NCBI GenBank assembly: GCA_964343805.1 | Contig: CAYFLR010000087.1 | Coordinates: 1 to 18,038 of the forward strand | Direction: 5' to 3' | Length of the DNA: 18,038 nt | Source: CAYFLR01 sp964343805 | GTDB lineage: Bacteria > Bdellovibrionota_B > Oligoflexia > CAYFLR01 | Made by a program: the position numbers and the translations under genes | Notes under the pieces: model-generated | The model's input: the letters and a program-made list of their open reading frames with translations, nothing else | What the model was told of the DNA's origin: nothing | The model's database searches: none | Shown: positions 1-7,431 of the stretch, piece by piece | How the letters are laid out: the number at the start of each line of letters is the position of its first letter | Position numbering within the stretch: the first letter of the stretch is position 1

Positions 1-547
1 GAGGACGAACGGTATCAGTTGTTGATCGGACACATTGATCATATGTATAACTCCAGTAGTAGCCATAGGGACAATCTGGAGTGTAGCTGGGGTAGCTTGG
101 GTAGTTGCTCATATGATTATCTATGACGGTTAAAACAACCCGTCTTACTTTGATAAGACCATTAAGCTTAATCTGCCATTTACCGGTGCTGGTGTAATTG
201 GGGTTATCCATGTAGATTTCATCAAAGGTATAATCATTGTCATCAAAAAACTCAGACTCATATCCGTCTACTGTATAGGGATAAGAGGTCTCGGTACCTA
301 CTAACAATTGAGCGGTGCCGTATCCCATGCGTGACTTTGCTACTAATAATACTGAAACAAGATCTTTATCTCTCAGTTGGTAGCCGGGATATTGTTCTTT
401 AACTTTTTGTTTTAACTTGAGAATCTCTTCCCCACCAAAACTTTGATCGTAAAAGGGCAATACGATTTCTTGGCTCGCAAGTAGAATTGACGAGGCGAGA
501 AAGCTGCCTAGTAGGTTGAATAACATCCAATACTTCATCCGGTTCAT
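1..547 (-). CDS. Secreted tyrosine-rich protein, N-terminal part (runs off the left edge)
   Basis: Reading leftward from ATG 547-545, 182 codons stay open to the window edge, so the C-terminus is missing. An AGGAGG-type ribosome site (553-558) sits five bases before this ATG, which fixes the start; a second Met lies three codons inside. Residues 1-26 look like a signal peptide: a short basic head, then a hydrophobic run ending in ILLAS before QE. The mature part is mixed, with a stretch VLLVAKSRMGYGTAQLLVG (about 66-84) and later WQIKLNG (124-130), which reads like an exported beta-sandwich. Near the edge a Tyr/Pro/Ser run (149-157) leads into CPYGYYWSYTYDQCV (159-173), whose two Cys could form a disulfide. 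I do not recognise the family. The AT-rich 5' region carries a small perfect palindrome that could be an operator. Confidence 0.8.
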   Translation of the reverse strand, partial: MNRMKYWMLFNLLGSFLASSILLASQEIVLPFYDQSFGGEEILKLKQKVKEQYPGYQLRDKDLVSVLLVAKSRMGYGTAQLLVGTETSYPYTVDGYESEFFDDNDYTFDEIYMDNPNYTSTGKWQIKLNGLIKVRRVVLTVIDNHMSNYPSYPSYTPDCPYGYYWSYTYDQCVRSTTDTVRP

Positions 548-552
548 AGTTA

Positions 553-558
553 CCTCCT
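553..558 (-). promoter_or_regulatory. Ribosome binding site of the secreted tyrosine-rich protein
   Basis: Read on the minus strand this is AGGAGG, five bases before ATG 547. It favours this Met over the in-frame Met three codons downstream. Confidence 0.7.
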
Positions 559-572
559 TATTAAGGATAAAG

Positions 573-585
573 ACCCACAGTGGGT
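573..585. repeat. Perfect 13-bp palindrome ACCCAC-A-GTGGGT
   Basis: Six-base perfect inverted repeat with a one-base centre, 26 bases upstream of the start of the leftward gene. The size and place fit a small operator or a weak 5' hairpin. No partner site is evident. Function unknown. Confidence 0.35.
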
Positions 586-732
586 GGGCAAAAAATACCT
601 AGTTACCCCAACCCTCATGCAATTTTAAGGCCAAGAGGTTGAGGTTTTAACATCTTGAAATAGCTGGAAAAATAAAAGGGGCTTGGTGGCTTAAACAAAT
701 GAGCTTTGTTATTTGGTATAGTAATGTAACTA

Positions 733-751
733 AAAAAGCGAGCTGCTTTTT
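733..751. terminator. Hairpin AAAAAGC-gagct-GCTTTTT, possible weak bidirectional terminator
   Basis: A seven-base perfect stem with a five-base loop, with A's on one side and T's on the other, so it would look terminator-like from either strand. Only two G:C pairs close the stem and it lies well away from any gene end, so this is tentative. Confidence 0.25.
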
Positions 752-885
752 AATAAGTAAAGTAATGATACTGTCCTCCCCAGCTCATATTCATATGATT
801 AAGAGTCAGATTTTGGTCTGAAAAAGCGTTCATATTTTATTAAAGAGTTTTGAGGTCACCTTAGTCAATGGGGCGGAGCAAAACA

Positions 886-891
886 TATAAT
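886..891 (+). promoter_or_regulatory. Candidate -10 box (TATAAT) for the rhomboid gene
   Basis: An exact sigma-70-type TATAAT lies 92 bases before the rhomboid start. No good -35 is found 16-18 bases upstream (only TAGTCA-like bases), so the promoter is a guess based on the -10 alone. Confidence 0.3.
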
Positions 892-972
892 ATTAACAAT
901 GTGTTATCGGGCGGTTATAGGGGTGATTTCTTGGGAATAATGTGTTAGCTTATATTTCAGTTCGATCAGATA

Positions 973-978
973 TTGGAG
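973..978 (+). promoter_or_regulatory. Ribosome binding site that sets the rhomboid start
   Basis: TTGGAG followed by five T's and then ATG 984. It argues for this start and against a longer frame opening at 942, which has no such site. Confidence 0.65.
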
Positions 979-983
979 TTTTT

Positions 984-1523
984 ATGACCAAAAAAGAACG
1001 CTTCGCTGCTCTCCCAGCAGCTCTTACTTTGGTGGGGGTTATTTGGGGAATTCACATTGTGGGATGGGTTATTCCTTTTCGTTCATTTGGCATTTTTCCT
1101 CGTGATCTTTCAAGTATTTACACCATTTTTACCGCTCCATTCATCCATGCTCATATTCATCACATTATTGCCAATACCACCGGATTATTATTTTTATCTT
1201 TGATGCTCTTCGCACTAGAAAAATCTAAAGGATGGATGACACTCATCGTTCTTATAATAGGTGCAGGTGCTGGAACATGGTTGATTGGTCGTGGAGGAGC
1301 TGTTCACCTCGGAGCCAGTGGAGTCATCTATGCTCTCATTGGTTACTTAGGTTTTCTGGGCTTATTCCAAAAAAAGATAAAAACCATCGTACTATCGGTT
1401 TTAATATTGTTTCTTTATGGTGGAGCCATTTGGGGGGTCCTCCCTTCTGCTCCCCACATCTCATGGGAAGGTCATTTGAGTGGTTTCATTGCAGGTGTGG
1501 TATTGGCAAAAGTTAATTCGTAA
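984..1523 (+). CDS. Rhomboid family intramembrane serine protease
   Basis: A 179-aa polytopic inner-membrane protein that should cleave transmembrane segments of other proteins within the bilayer. The rhomboid signatures are all present: nucleophile Ser112 in HLGASG (108-113), general-base His164 in WEGHLSG (161-167), and the His/Asn cluster HAHIHHIIAN (55-64) whose Asn64 helps form the oxyanion hole. About six hydrophobic segments can be counted, as in the minimal bacterial six-helix form, with no extra cytosolic domain. The start was set by the TTGGAG site; a longer frame from 942 would add 14 unlikely residues. The next gene begins ten bases after the stop, so the two are probably co-transcribed. 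The family is firm; the substrate cannot be told from sequence. Confidence 0.93.
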   Translation: MTKKERFAALPAALTLVGVIWGIHIVGWVIPFRSFGIFPRDLSSIYTIFTAPFIHAHIHHIIANTTGLLFLSLMLFALEKSKGWMTLIVLIIGAGAGTWLIGRGGAVHLGASGVIYALIGYLGFLGLFQKKIKTIVLSVLILFLYGGAIWGVLPSAPHISWEGHLSGFIAGVVLAKVNS

Positions 1524-1528
1524 GAGGA
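1524..1528 (+). promoter_or_regulatory. Ribosome binding site (GAGGA) of the D-aminopeptidase gene
   Basis: Lies directly after the rhomboid stop. It is four bases from ATG 1533 but only one base from the alternative GTG at 1530, so ATG 1533 is the better start. Confidence 0.6.
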
Positions 1529-1532
1529 TGTG

Positions 1533-2402
1533 ATGGGTAGTAAATATTTGATTTCTGTAGATCTAGAAGGAATTCATGGCATTTCTAATACAGATTCCAC
1601 TAACCTGGATGGAAAACGATATCAGGAAGCTTGTCAGCTGATGGTGAATGAGGTTAACACAGTCGTTGAGGGAATCTTCACCTTTGATAGTGAAGCAGAA
1701 ATTAGGGTGCGAGATGCTCATGGTATGAGTAGAAACCTTTCTTTGGCAGACTTGGATGAGAGAGTTCACTTGATTCAAGGCTGGGGTAATACCATTAACA
1801 TGGGAGCTCCTTTAAATAGTTCTTACCATGGAATTTTTCTGGTAGGATATCACGCAGGTCCTTGGCGCACCTCTTCTGCCTTATCTCATGTCTGCTTTTC
1901 CAATATAAAACGAGTTGTCGTAAATAACCAAAGCCTGGACGAGGCCGGTTTAGTTGGGCTTTATGCGAGTGACTTTAATGTGCCAGTGATTTTTTGCTGT
2001 GGGGATGAAACCACCTGCCAAGATGTACAGAAGGAATTTTCCAATATTACTACGGTTCCGGTTAAGAAAAGCTACGCCAGAAATAAGGTAAATAATTTTC
2101 CCAAGGCACAAGTTAAAAAGGCTTTAACAGAAGGTGTTGTAGAAGCTTGTAAAAGATTAAAAAATGAATCCTCCTCCAACTTTTTAATTCAACCTCCTTT
2201 TGATGTGGCTGTTGAGATCTATGATACAGGTTATTCTTTTTCCACCTATCAAGGCATTAAAGATGTACTTAACTTTGATCCCAACTTTGAATTCGACGAT
2301 GAAGCTTTTAGTGTTCATTTTAAGAGCCAAGATGGCAAGGAGCTCTTGAGTCGTTATAACCTGCTTTTACATCTTATTCTTTCCTTAAAAACAATCGGTT
2401 AG
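1533..2402 (+). CDS. M55 family D-aminopeptidase (DppA-like)
   Basis: A 289-aa zinc peptidase of the DppA family, which removes N-terminal D-amino acids from short peptides such as D-Ala-D-Ala. Every functional position known from Bacillus subtilis DppA can be matched by eye: Asp10 and Glu12 in SVDLEG (8-13), His63 in DAHG, His107 in GYHAG, the catalytic His119 in LSHV, and Glu137 in LDEAG. Length and spacing match the family (about 275 aa). No signal peptide is seen, so it should be cytoplasmic, acting on imported or recycled peptides. It follows the rhomboid gene by ten bases and probably shares its transcript. GTG 1530 is a possible start but too close to the ribosome site. In a bacterium that degrades other cells it could recycle peptidoglycan peptides; that is inference. 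Confidence 0.93.
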   Translation: MGSKYLISVDLEGIHGISNTDSTNLDGKRYQEACQLMVNEVNTVVEGIFTFDSEAEIRVRDAHGMSRNLSLADLDERVHLIQGWGNTINMGAPLNSSYHGIFLVGYHAGPWRTSSALSHVCFSNIKRVVVNNQSLDEAGLVGLYASDFNVPVIFCCGDETTCQDVQKEFSNITTVPVKKSYARNKVNNFPKAQVKKALTEGVVEACKRLKNESSSNFLIQPPFDVAVEIYDTGYSFSTYQGIKDVLNFDPNFEFDDEAFSVHFKSQDGKELLSRYNLLLHLILSLKTIG

Positions 2403-2593
2403 TTTACTTCTCTCCCATAGAGGGATAAATTCTCTGATTAATTGAGTATTTGATTTATATCTAAAACAGTGACCCCTGTACTCATGGTAAAAATTAATAA
2501 TTTAAAGTGGTTATATGTAGATCTATCTATTAGGTAAATCTTTTTAACTCTGTGACCGACAAGATTTTAAATATTAAAATAAGGATGGAAACT

Positions 2594-3409
2594 ATGAGAT
2601 TGCTACTTTGTTCATTCAGTTTATTAGTTATTTTGTTTAGCTTGTTAACATGCACTGAACAAGAAGATAAGGGTTCCGAGGCAAAAAGTTTTGGTTTTTT
2701 CTCTAGTAGTAAAGAGTGGAAGGACGTCCGATTTGATGATTACTGTAAAAATTTAACTTGGACTAAGTCCAACACGGTTAATGATTTAATGGGAGATACC
2801 CTGACCGTTGAAGTTATTACAGATACCGAAGAGGAAAGATCTATTAGTGTAGTATTTCCTGTCGAATTAGATGGTGAGGAAGAATTAAAATATACCTATA
2901 TAATGAAATATGAAGGTGACCAAGTTGTGGTTGATAATATGACGACCAGCCGACGTGTTTTTCCTGCTGTTTGGCAAATGGATATAAGTTTCAAGTATAA
3001 TTATAATGATTACAAATGGTGCACTAGTGATCATTACCAATATGATCTTATTGGTCCCAGAACCAAAGTTGAGGCTGATATATCAGGTAATCAGAAAACC
3101 GCCACTTTAGAAGGAAATCAGTTTACTATGACCAAAGAGAGCGATGAAAGCTATATAGTAACTGATGCCGAGGGGGATCAGCTTTATCCTGAAACAGATA
3201 CTTCTCCAAGTTCTACTGAGGTATGTACGAGAGACATTAGAGATCATATCTGGGATAAATACTTTAAAGGCAAATGGAATTGCGATAATAATCTTGATAG
3301 CTGCTACCATAATGCAGAGTACAACGAATTAGGAATAGATAAAGGAATATATGCTAAGTGTTGTGAGCAGGAGGTCAAGTTCTGCGGCGATGCCACGAAA
3401 AGGGATTAA
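2594..3409 (+). CDS. Lipoprotein of unknown function, 271 aa
   Basis: Starting at ATG 2594 (AAGGA at 2581-2585), the product begins MRLLLCSFSLLVILFSLLTC. The lipobox LLTC puts the lipidated Cys at residue 20, so it should be a membrane-anchored periplasmic or surface lipoprotein. Longer frames open at GTG 2552 or ATG 2585 but would bury the signal peptide behind extra residues. The mature part is acidic and beta-rich, with alternating short hydrophobic and Asp/Glu/Tyr-rich stretches. The final 60 residues hold six or so Cys (including CYH, KCCEQ and KFCGD), so a disulfide-bonded C-terminal knot is likely. No known family is recognised. It stands alone: 191 bases follow the D-aminopeptidase and a hairpin follows its stop. 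Confidence 0.8.
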   Translation: MRLLLCSFSLLVILFSLLTCTEQEDKGSEAKSFGFFSSSKEWKDVRFDDYCKNLTWTKSNTVNDLMGDTLTVEVITDTEEERSISVVFPVELDGEEELKYTYIMKYEGDQVVVDNMTTSRRVFPAVWQMDISFKYNYNDYKWCTSDHYQYDLIGPRTKVEADISGNQKTATLEGNQFTMTKESDESYIVTDAEGDQLYPETDTSPSSTEVCTRDIRDHIWDKYFKGKWNCDNNLDSCYHNAEYNELGIDKGIYAKCCEQEVKFCGDATKRD

Positions 3410-3411
3410 AT

Positions 3412-3457
3412 CTATCCTGCTATCTTTTTTTCCCCGGCACCTGAGGATCCAGGATAG
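3412..3457. terminator. Inverted repeat CTATCCTG...CAGGATAG after the lipoprotein gene
   Basis: Eight-base perfect arms (3412-3419 and 3450-3457) enclose 30 bases and begin three bases after the upstream stop. There is no T-tract after the right arm, so it is a poor intrinsic terminator. The enclosed bases include the short copy of the downstream gene's 3' end, so the structure may instead be a trace of a rearrangement. Confidence 0.25.
3425..3449 (-). repeat. Short direct-repeat copy of the 3' end of the gene ending at 3919
   Basis: CCCGGCACCTGAGG at 3433-3446 is identical to 3962-3975, and the match continues with one change and TC. Read on the minus strand the small copy says LDPQVPGKKR then stop, against RDPQVPGEK in the intact gene. 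It therefore looks like a broken copy of that gene's tail lying about 530 bases downstream of it. The small lipoprotein gene lies between the two copies. Confidence 0.5.
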
Positions 3458-3552
3458 CTTATTGATATTTTCATAATCCTATAGTATGTAAAGTGGATCC
3501 TAATAGGCTTTTTCAAAAATACTATCAAAAACTACATCTAATAAGATAAATA

Positions 3553-3867
3553 ATGTTCAATTTTAGACTTCGTTTCATAGTCATCTTCTTTTCAATTTTA
3601 ATTTTTTTGTCCTCATGCACTCCAAAACCTCAATGTGTTCAGAATATCAATATGCAAGCCTGCTCCGACTCAAGTAAAAATGCCGCATTAAAAGAATGTC
3701 AAGCATGGGAGAAAAAACTATTAAAAAGGCATGGTAAGAAGTTTATTTCCAGTGCTTGTAACGTCTGGGAAGGAGGGCTGTTTACCTCTTGTGAGTATAA
3801 AGTTTTTGGATCGGCTCAAATTCAATTGGCTGAATGTGTTGAAACTGCTTCTATTAATAGTAAATAA
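3553..3867 (+). CDS. Small Cys-rich lipoprotein, 104 aa, unknown function
   Basis: MFNFRLRFIVIFFSILIFLSSC is a clean lipoprotein signal peptide: basic head, 15 hydrophobic residues, and lipobox LSSC with Cys22 as the lipidated residue. Six further Cys (28, 37, 49, 69, 80, 95) could pair into three disulfides, giving a compact periplasmic or surface domain. The mature chain is basic around KKLLKRHGKK (54-63). The ribosome site is weak (AAGAT-like only), so expression may be low or depend on an unseen feature. It converges on the large leftward operon, 51 bases from that stop. The gene lies between two copies of a 14-base direct repeat, so it may have arrived by a local insertion or rearrangement. 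No family is recognised. Confidence 0.72.
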   Translation: MFNFRLRFIVIFFSILIFLSSCTPKPQCVQNINMQACSDSSKNAALKECQAWEKKLLKRHGKKFISSACNVWEGGLFTSCEYKVFGSAQIQLAECVETASINSK

Positions 3868-3918
3868 TGTCAAATTTAAGAATTCAACTCTTACTTTTGG
3901 ATTAGGGATTGACCTGAT

Positions 3919-4915
3919 TTAGCTATCCTTAATATGAGTCACATCTCCCACCACTTTTTCTCCCGGCACCTGAGGGTCTCTTTTCACAATGGCAATGGCC
4001 TGTTCAAAAAGATCGGTGATGATGGATTTATCCATGGGCTTGGCTTCCCCTATATAGAGGAGATTCATTTTAGCTTTGCCACTTTCATAGGGAAGTATTT
4101 CACCCGCAAAAATCATTTTCTTGCATACATTGTAGTAACCTTGTTTTTCGCAGAGTTTATTAAACTCCTTGAGAACGGATTCCATATCAGCAATATGCTG
4201 ACTTAAAAGACCGGTTTGAGTGATCACTTTTCTGGTGTCGGTAAAACGACCTGGAATATCCACCAAACGGAAGGCTCCTTGATACTGGGTATGATAGATC
4301 TCGCGAATGACAAATTTAAAAATTTTACTCCGCTCTTCAATACTGAGAGGTTTAGGCAAACTGATAACTATATCATCACCCGAACTGGGAGCGACAAATT
4401 CTCTTTCAAATAGTTTGGATCGGTGCATCAAATCACTGAAGTAATCGATCTTTTGATTGAGTACCGCCACTGCTTGAGTAAAACTGTTACGAGCGGCTCC
4501 CAGTGCTGTCGGAACATTGGTACCAACCCCTCTTAAGCTTCGCATGGTAAGTTNNNNNNNNNNGGCTCCAATGGCTCCCATTCCGATAATGTCGGCACTA
4601 AAAGCCCCAGGTGCTCCCTCATAGTTTAAGGCATGTTGAACATCAATGAGAAGTTCAGGAGAAAATCGGTCTCCCGTCTTATAGTAATCTAATAATTCAG
4701 CCGCATCATCCGGTGATAACTCAACTCCAAAGCGGTATTTAAAGCGCTTGCGAATACTATTTATATTTCCACTGGCGCCTCGTAATATTTCATAAGACTC
4801 GACAGATAAGAAGATCTCTCCGTCCTTGGGATCTCTAAAAAACATATCACTGTTGGTGTCATATTTACTAAAGAGTTTGGTCTCTAAGTCCTGAATATGC
4901 TTCAACAGCCCTTCC
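3919..4915 (-). CDS. Large exported protein, middle and C-terminal part (continues from the part at 4926-5603)
   Basis: This frame is open from the gap edge at 4915 to the stop at 3919 and crosses a second gap (4554-4563). The first codons after the gap read EGLLKHIQDLETK; the TTG at 4905 could be called a start but has no ribosome site, and the frame is open upstream. I therefore read it as the continuation of the protein that starts at 5603. Visible blocks are a charged helical stretch (4564-4900), a glycine-rich SADIIGMGAIGA before the inner gap, MRSLRGVGTN just after it, then a long helical region, and VAPSSGDDIVISLPKP. YYNVCKKMIFAGEILP (4090-4137) recalls a motif in the neighbouring 603-aa protein. 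The C-terminus is DVTHIKDS. No known family is recognised. True length is uncertain because both gaps are of unknown size. Confidence 0.7.
4554..4563. other. Assembly gap (10 N)
   Basis: Ten Ns inside the coding region of the large exported protein. Both sides happen to be in the same frame if the gap really is ten bases. All three gaps in the window are exactly ten Ns, so the number is probably a placeholder. Confidence 0.95.
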
Positions 4916-4925
4916 NNNNNNNNNN
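4916..4925. other. Assembly gap (10 N)
   Basis: Ten Ns between the N-terminal part and the middle of the large exported protein. Taken literally, ten bases put the two sides out of frame and give a stop (KGC then stop) just after the gap. Another gap length would join them cleanly. Confidence 0.95.
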
Positions 4926-5603
4926 ACCATCATTCACCAAATCGCCATTCCGAGCGGCAAAGTTGGCTTCATCTGGACCAGGACCTGATCCAACCCGTAG
5001 CCAATTCCGGGGTTCTGGAATGTCTGCTTCGTCTAATAATTTTTTTAAGTCGGGATTGGTTCCTATGACATGTTCGAAGCGAATCAAGGCCGCTTCAATG
5101 GCTTCAGCACTGGCATTGGAAATAGCATCGTTACTTTGATCAAAAGCATATCGACTGCTTTTATAATCGATATAGGCATTTTTTATACTTCCAGTTAATT
5201 CAGCTCTCTTTGAAATTTCCTCTAATATAATTTGCTTGAAAATATTGGTTCCCGAGGCTCCGAATGCTTTATTGATATTATCGTTCACTCTTTTTAAAAG
5301 ACCAAAAGAGGTGGCTAAATGATGCCCTTCTTTAATTCCAATCCCAGTGGCCTCATCGTAAAAAGATTTACTAAATGATTTATTATCAATAGGAATATCG
5401 GGAAATCTCTGTGCAAAGTCTATTTCCTTATAGTTGGTGACCAGATCATCAAAAGACATGTAGGCTATGTCATCTGCATTGACCGCTTGTACTTCCGCCA
5501 TCATGCATGGGAGGGCATTGGCTTGCAATGACTCTGTTGCTAAAGAGCCAAATAAGACTAAGCTAAGTAGTAGTAATTTTAATCTCTGAAAAGGTAGACT
5601 CAT
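4926..5603 (-). CDS. Large exported protein, N-terminal part (226 codons up to a gap)
   Basis: Starts at ATG 5603 with the strong site AAGGAG overlapping the stop of the preceding gene. MSLPFQRLKLLLLSLVLFGS begins a signal peptide that should be cut after LQANA (residue 30), so the protein is exported, and no lipobox Cys is placed to anchor it. The mature part is mostly helical. It ends at the gap with PEPRNWLRVGSGPGPDEANF (197-216) and AARNGDLVNDG (217-226); the Pro-Arg-Asn-Trp and PDEA residues look conserved but I cannot name the family. The next piece (3919-4915) is open from the other side of the gap on the same strand, so the two should be one protein of roughly 560 residues. It is the third gene of an operon led by the HD-GYP protein. 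Confidence 0.78.
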
Positions 5604-5619
5604 GATTTTTTACTTCTCC

Positions 5620-7431
5620 TTAACGACCGTGACATTTCTGTCTAGACCCATGAAGTGCATCGCCACTTTTATCCAGTGTGTCTACATTTTGGCTGGCAGT
5701 GACAGATTGTTTTCCAAATTTAGCTACCTCAGCTACCAAAGTTAAAGCATCCACAATGGTAATGAGGGCTTCAGCTCGGGCCCAGAAGAGAGCATCATCT
5801 ACTTTCATAGCGGCCTTTTGTAATTGATCATATTCTTCGGGAGTGACTTCTAAGCGACCTGGGGCATAGAGGAAGAGGCCTCTGATTTCATCTTCATAAG
5901 TGCTATAGAGTTCAACTTTTTCGTGAGAAGCAGCGGTAGCTGCTGCACCGGCCACAGATCCTGCAGCCAGTAGACTACGGGTTAATAGTTTTTTTGCTAT
6001 TTTTTCTGAGAGAATTTTTACCACTGCCTGTTTGGCAATCATGGAAACTCCCTTGGCCATTAGGCCTCCCATAGGGATGACACTCACCAGAAGTTCTGTC
6101 TTTTCAAAAATTTTGAGATAGTTCTCTGCTCTTTCACGCTCTTCGATGATAGACTTTTCTGCTGTTTTAACCGTGTCACAGATACTGTCTTTCAAGGAAG
6201 GATTATTCATTAGCAGAGCACCCACTGCTGCTGGATTATTTAAAATATAGAACTCCATATGATGGGTGGTAATTTCTACGGGATCTGACCAAAAGCGCCA
6301 CCAGGGATTGTCAGACTTGGTTGATGTGGCTAATACTTCAAACCGATCTTGTAAGTTGGTTTTGATCTCTTCTATCGCTCCACCAATGTAATTGATCACC
6401 GATAGATTGGTGGGAGCACTGTGCTTGTTAAGAATAAATACAAAGTTTTTTTGTCCGTTGACTCTCACATCTGCTTTGCCAATATCCACAAAAGGTTTTA
6501 AAACGCTTTCAAGTTTCTTAGTAAATATTAGTTTTCCTAAGGCCGTGGAGGAGAGCTCAGTGTATTTTCTTACGTAAGCTTGGTAAGCGGTTTCAGCTCC
6601 TGCCACTTGAATGATCTGCTCTTTTTGCTCCTCTGTCATAGAATGAACATTCATGGCTGAACTTCCCTGCCGTAAAAGGTATTGGTATACCTCGCTACTC
6701 TTTTCAATCATTTTGTCATTGATAGCATCCAATGAAGTATTGAGCTCACCCACCCACTCTTGCAGCTTTGTTCTAATAGCATCTTCTGAAGTTAAAATTA
6801 GATAATAATCTATGTCAATGCTTGCTTTTTCTTGAAATAAAAGACAGCGAAGCGGACGGGCTTCTGCAAAACCTTTAATTCCTTCAACCAGTGCCGTTTC
6901 GTTGTCAAATGGGTCACAGTTGATATGACCTGTTAATAAAAGATCGAGAGTCCATTTTATCTCTAAAGTATTTTGCAAAGCCTCCATTTTTATGAAATCA
7001 AGCTGACTATTTTCATCACTGACAGCTGGGGGAGATTGTAAAAAATAATCGCTTGGAATGGTGCCCGCTCCGATCATAATTTTCCGTGCCAGTTGGAGAT
7101 CATCACCCTCCCTACATACATTGGCAAAGTCTTTGAGCTTTATGTATCTCTCAAGTTTTTCCTTGGTGCCAGTAATTAACTGCCCTTCCGAAGTATCAGG
7201 AATATCCCCTAGGAGACTGATGGCTTCTAAGGTTTTTTCCATATTAGCCAAGGCGTGTGGACTAAAAGAAAGAGTGCTAATGAGATCAATGATTCCTTCA
7301 GGGGTCACTTGTGCTTGGGTTCCTGGACCTGTGCTCTTAATATGCATAGCTCGATCTGAGCACATAAAAAAGAGCATGCAGATAGCGAGCCCAATGCAAG
7401 CACCTCTACAGGATGTGAATGTCATTCTCAT
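5620..7431 (-). CDS. Exported or membrane-anchored protein, 603 aa, unknown function
   Basis: The start ATG overlaps the TAA of the HD-GYP gene by one base (TAATG), so the two are translationally coupled. The N-terminus has a hydrophobic run GACIGLAICMLFFMC (10-24). Cys24 could be lipidated, but FFMC is a poor lipobox, so an ordinary signal peptide or anchor is also possible; Met3 is an alternative start. The body is helical. Hydrophobic segments at about 448-470, 484-502 and 555-571 could be membrane helices or a buried helical bundle. A motif, ANMEKTL (62-68), FANVC (102-106) and ARKIMIGAGTIP (115-126), has a counterpart in the next protein of the operon. A tryptophan cluster NPWWRFW is at 375-381. 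The product is unrecognised; its context suggests an envelope system controlled by, or sharing regulation with, a c-di-GMP enzyme. Confidence 0.82.
   Translation of the reverse strand: MRMTFTSCRGACIGLAICMLFFMCSDRAMHIKSTGPGTQAQVTPEGIIDLISTLSFSPHALANMEKTLEAISLLGDIPDTSEGQLITGTKEKLERYIKLKDFANVCREGDDLQLARKIMIGAGTIPSDYFLQSPPAVSDENSQLDFIKMEALQNTLEIKWTLDLLLTGHINCDPFDNETALVEGIKGFAEARPLRCLLFQEKASIDIDYYLILTSEDAIRTKLQEWVGELNTSLDAINDKMIEKSSEVYQYLLRQGSSAMNVHSMTEEQKEQIIQVAGAETAYQAYVRKYTELSSTALGKLIFTKKLESVLKPFVDIGKADVRVNGQKNFVFILNKHSAPTNLSVINYIGGAIEEIKTNLQDRFEVLATSTKSDNPWWRFWSDPVEITTHHMEFYILNNPAAVGALLMNNPSLKDSICDTVKTAEKSIIEERERAENYLKIFEKTELLVSVIPMGGLMAKGVSMIAKQAVVKILSEKIAKKLLTRSLLAAGSVAGAAATAASHEKVELYSTYEDEIRGLFLYAPGRLEVTPEEYDQLQKAAMKVDDALFWARAEALITIVDALTLVAEVAKFGKQSVTASQNVDTLDKSGDALHGSRQKCHGR

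Larger units (their letters stand above)
548..983. other. 436-bp spacer between divergent genes
   Basis: No convincing reading frame or tRNA. It holds the leftward gene's ribosome site and palindrome, an A/T-flanked hairpin at 733-751, a weaker TCAGA/TCTGA hairpin near 807-822, and a consensus TATAAT at 886-891 pointing to the rhomboid gene. Nothing else stands out; a small RNA in the middle cannot be excluded. Confidence 0.6.

Noticed and set aside
2552..2593. Longer start (GTG 2552) for the 271-aa lipoprotein
   Set aside because: It would place 14 polar residues before the signal peptide; ATG 2594 has an AAGGA site at a good distance and a normal lipoprotein N-terminus.
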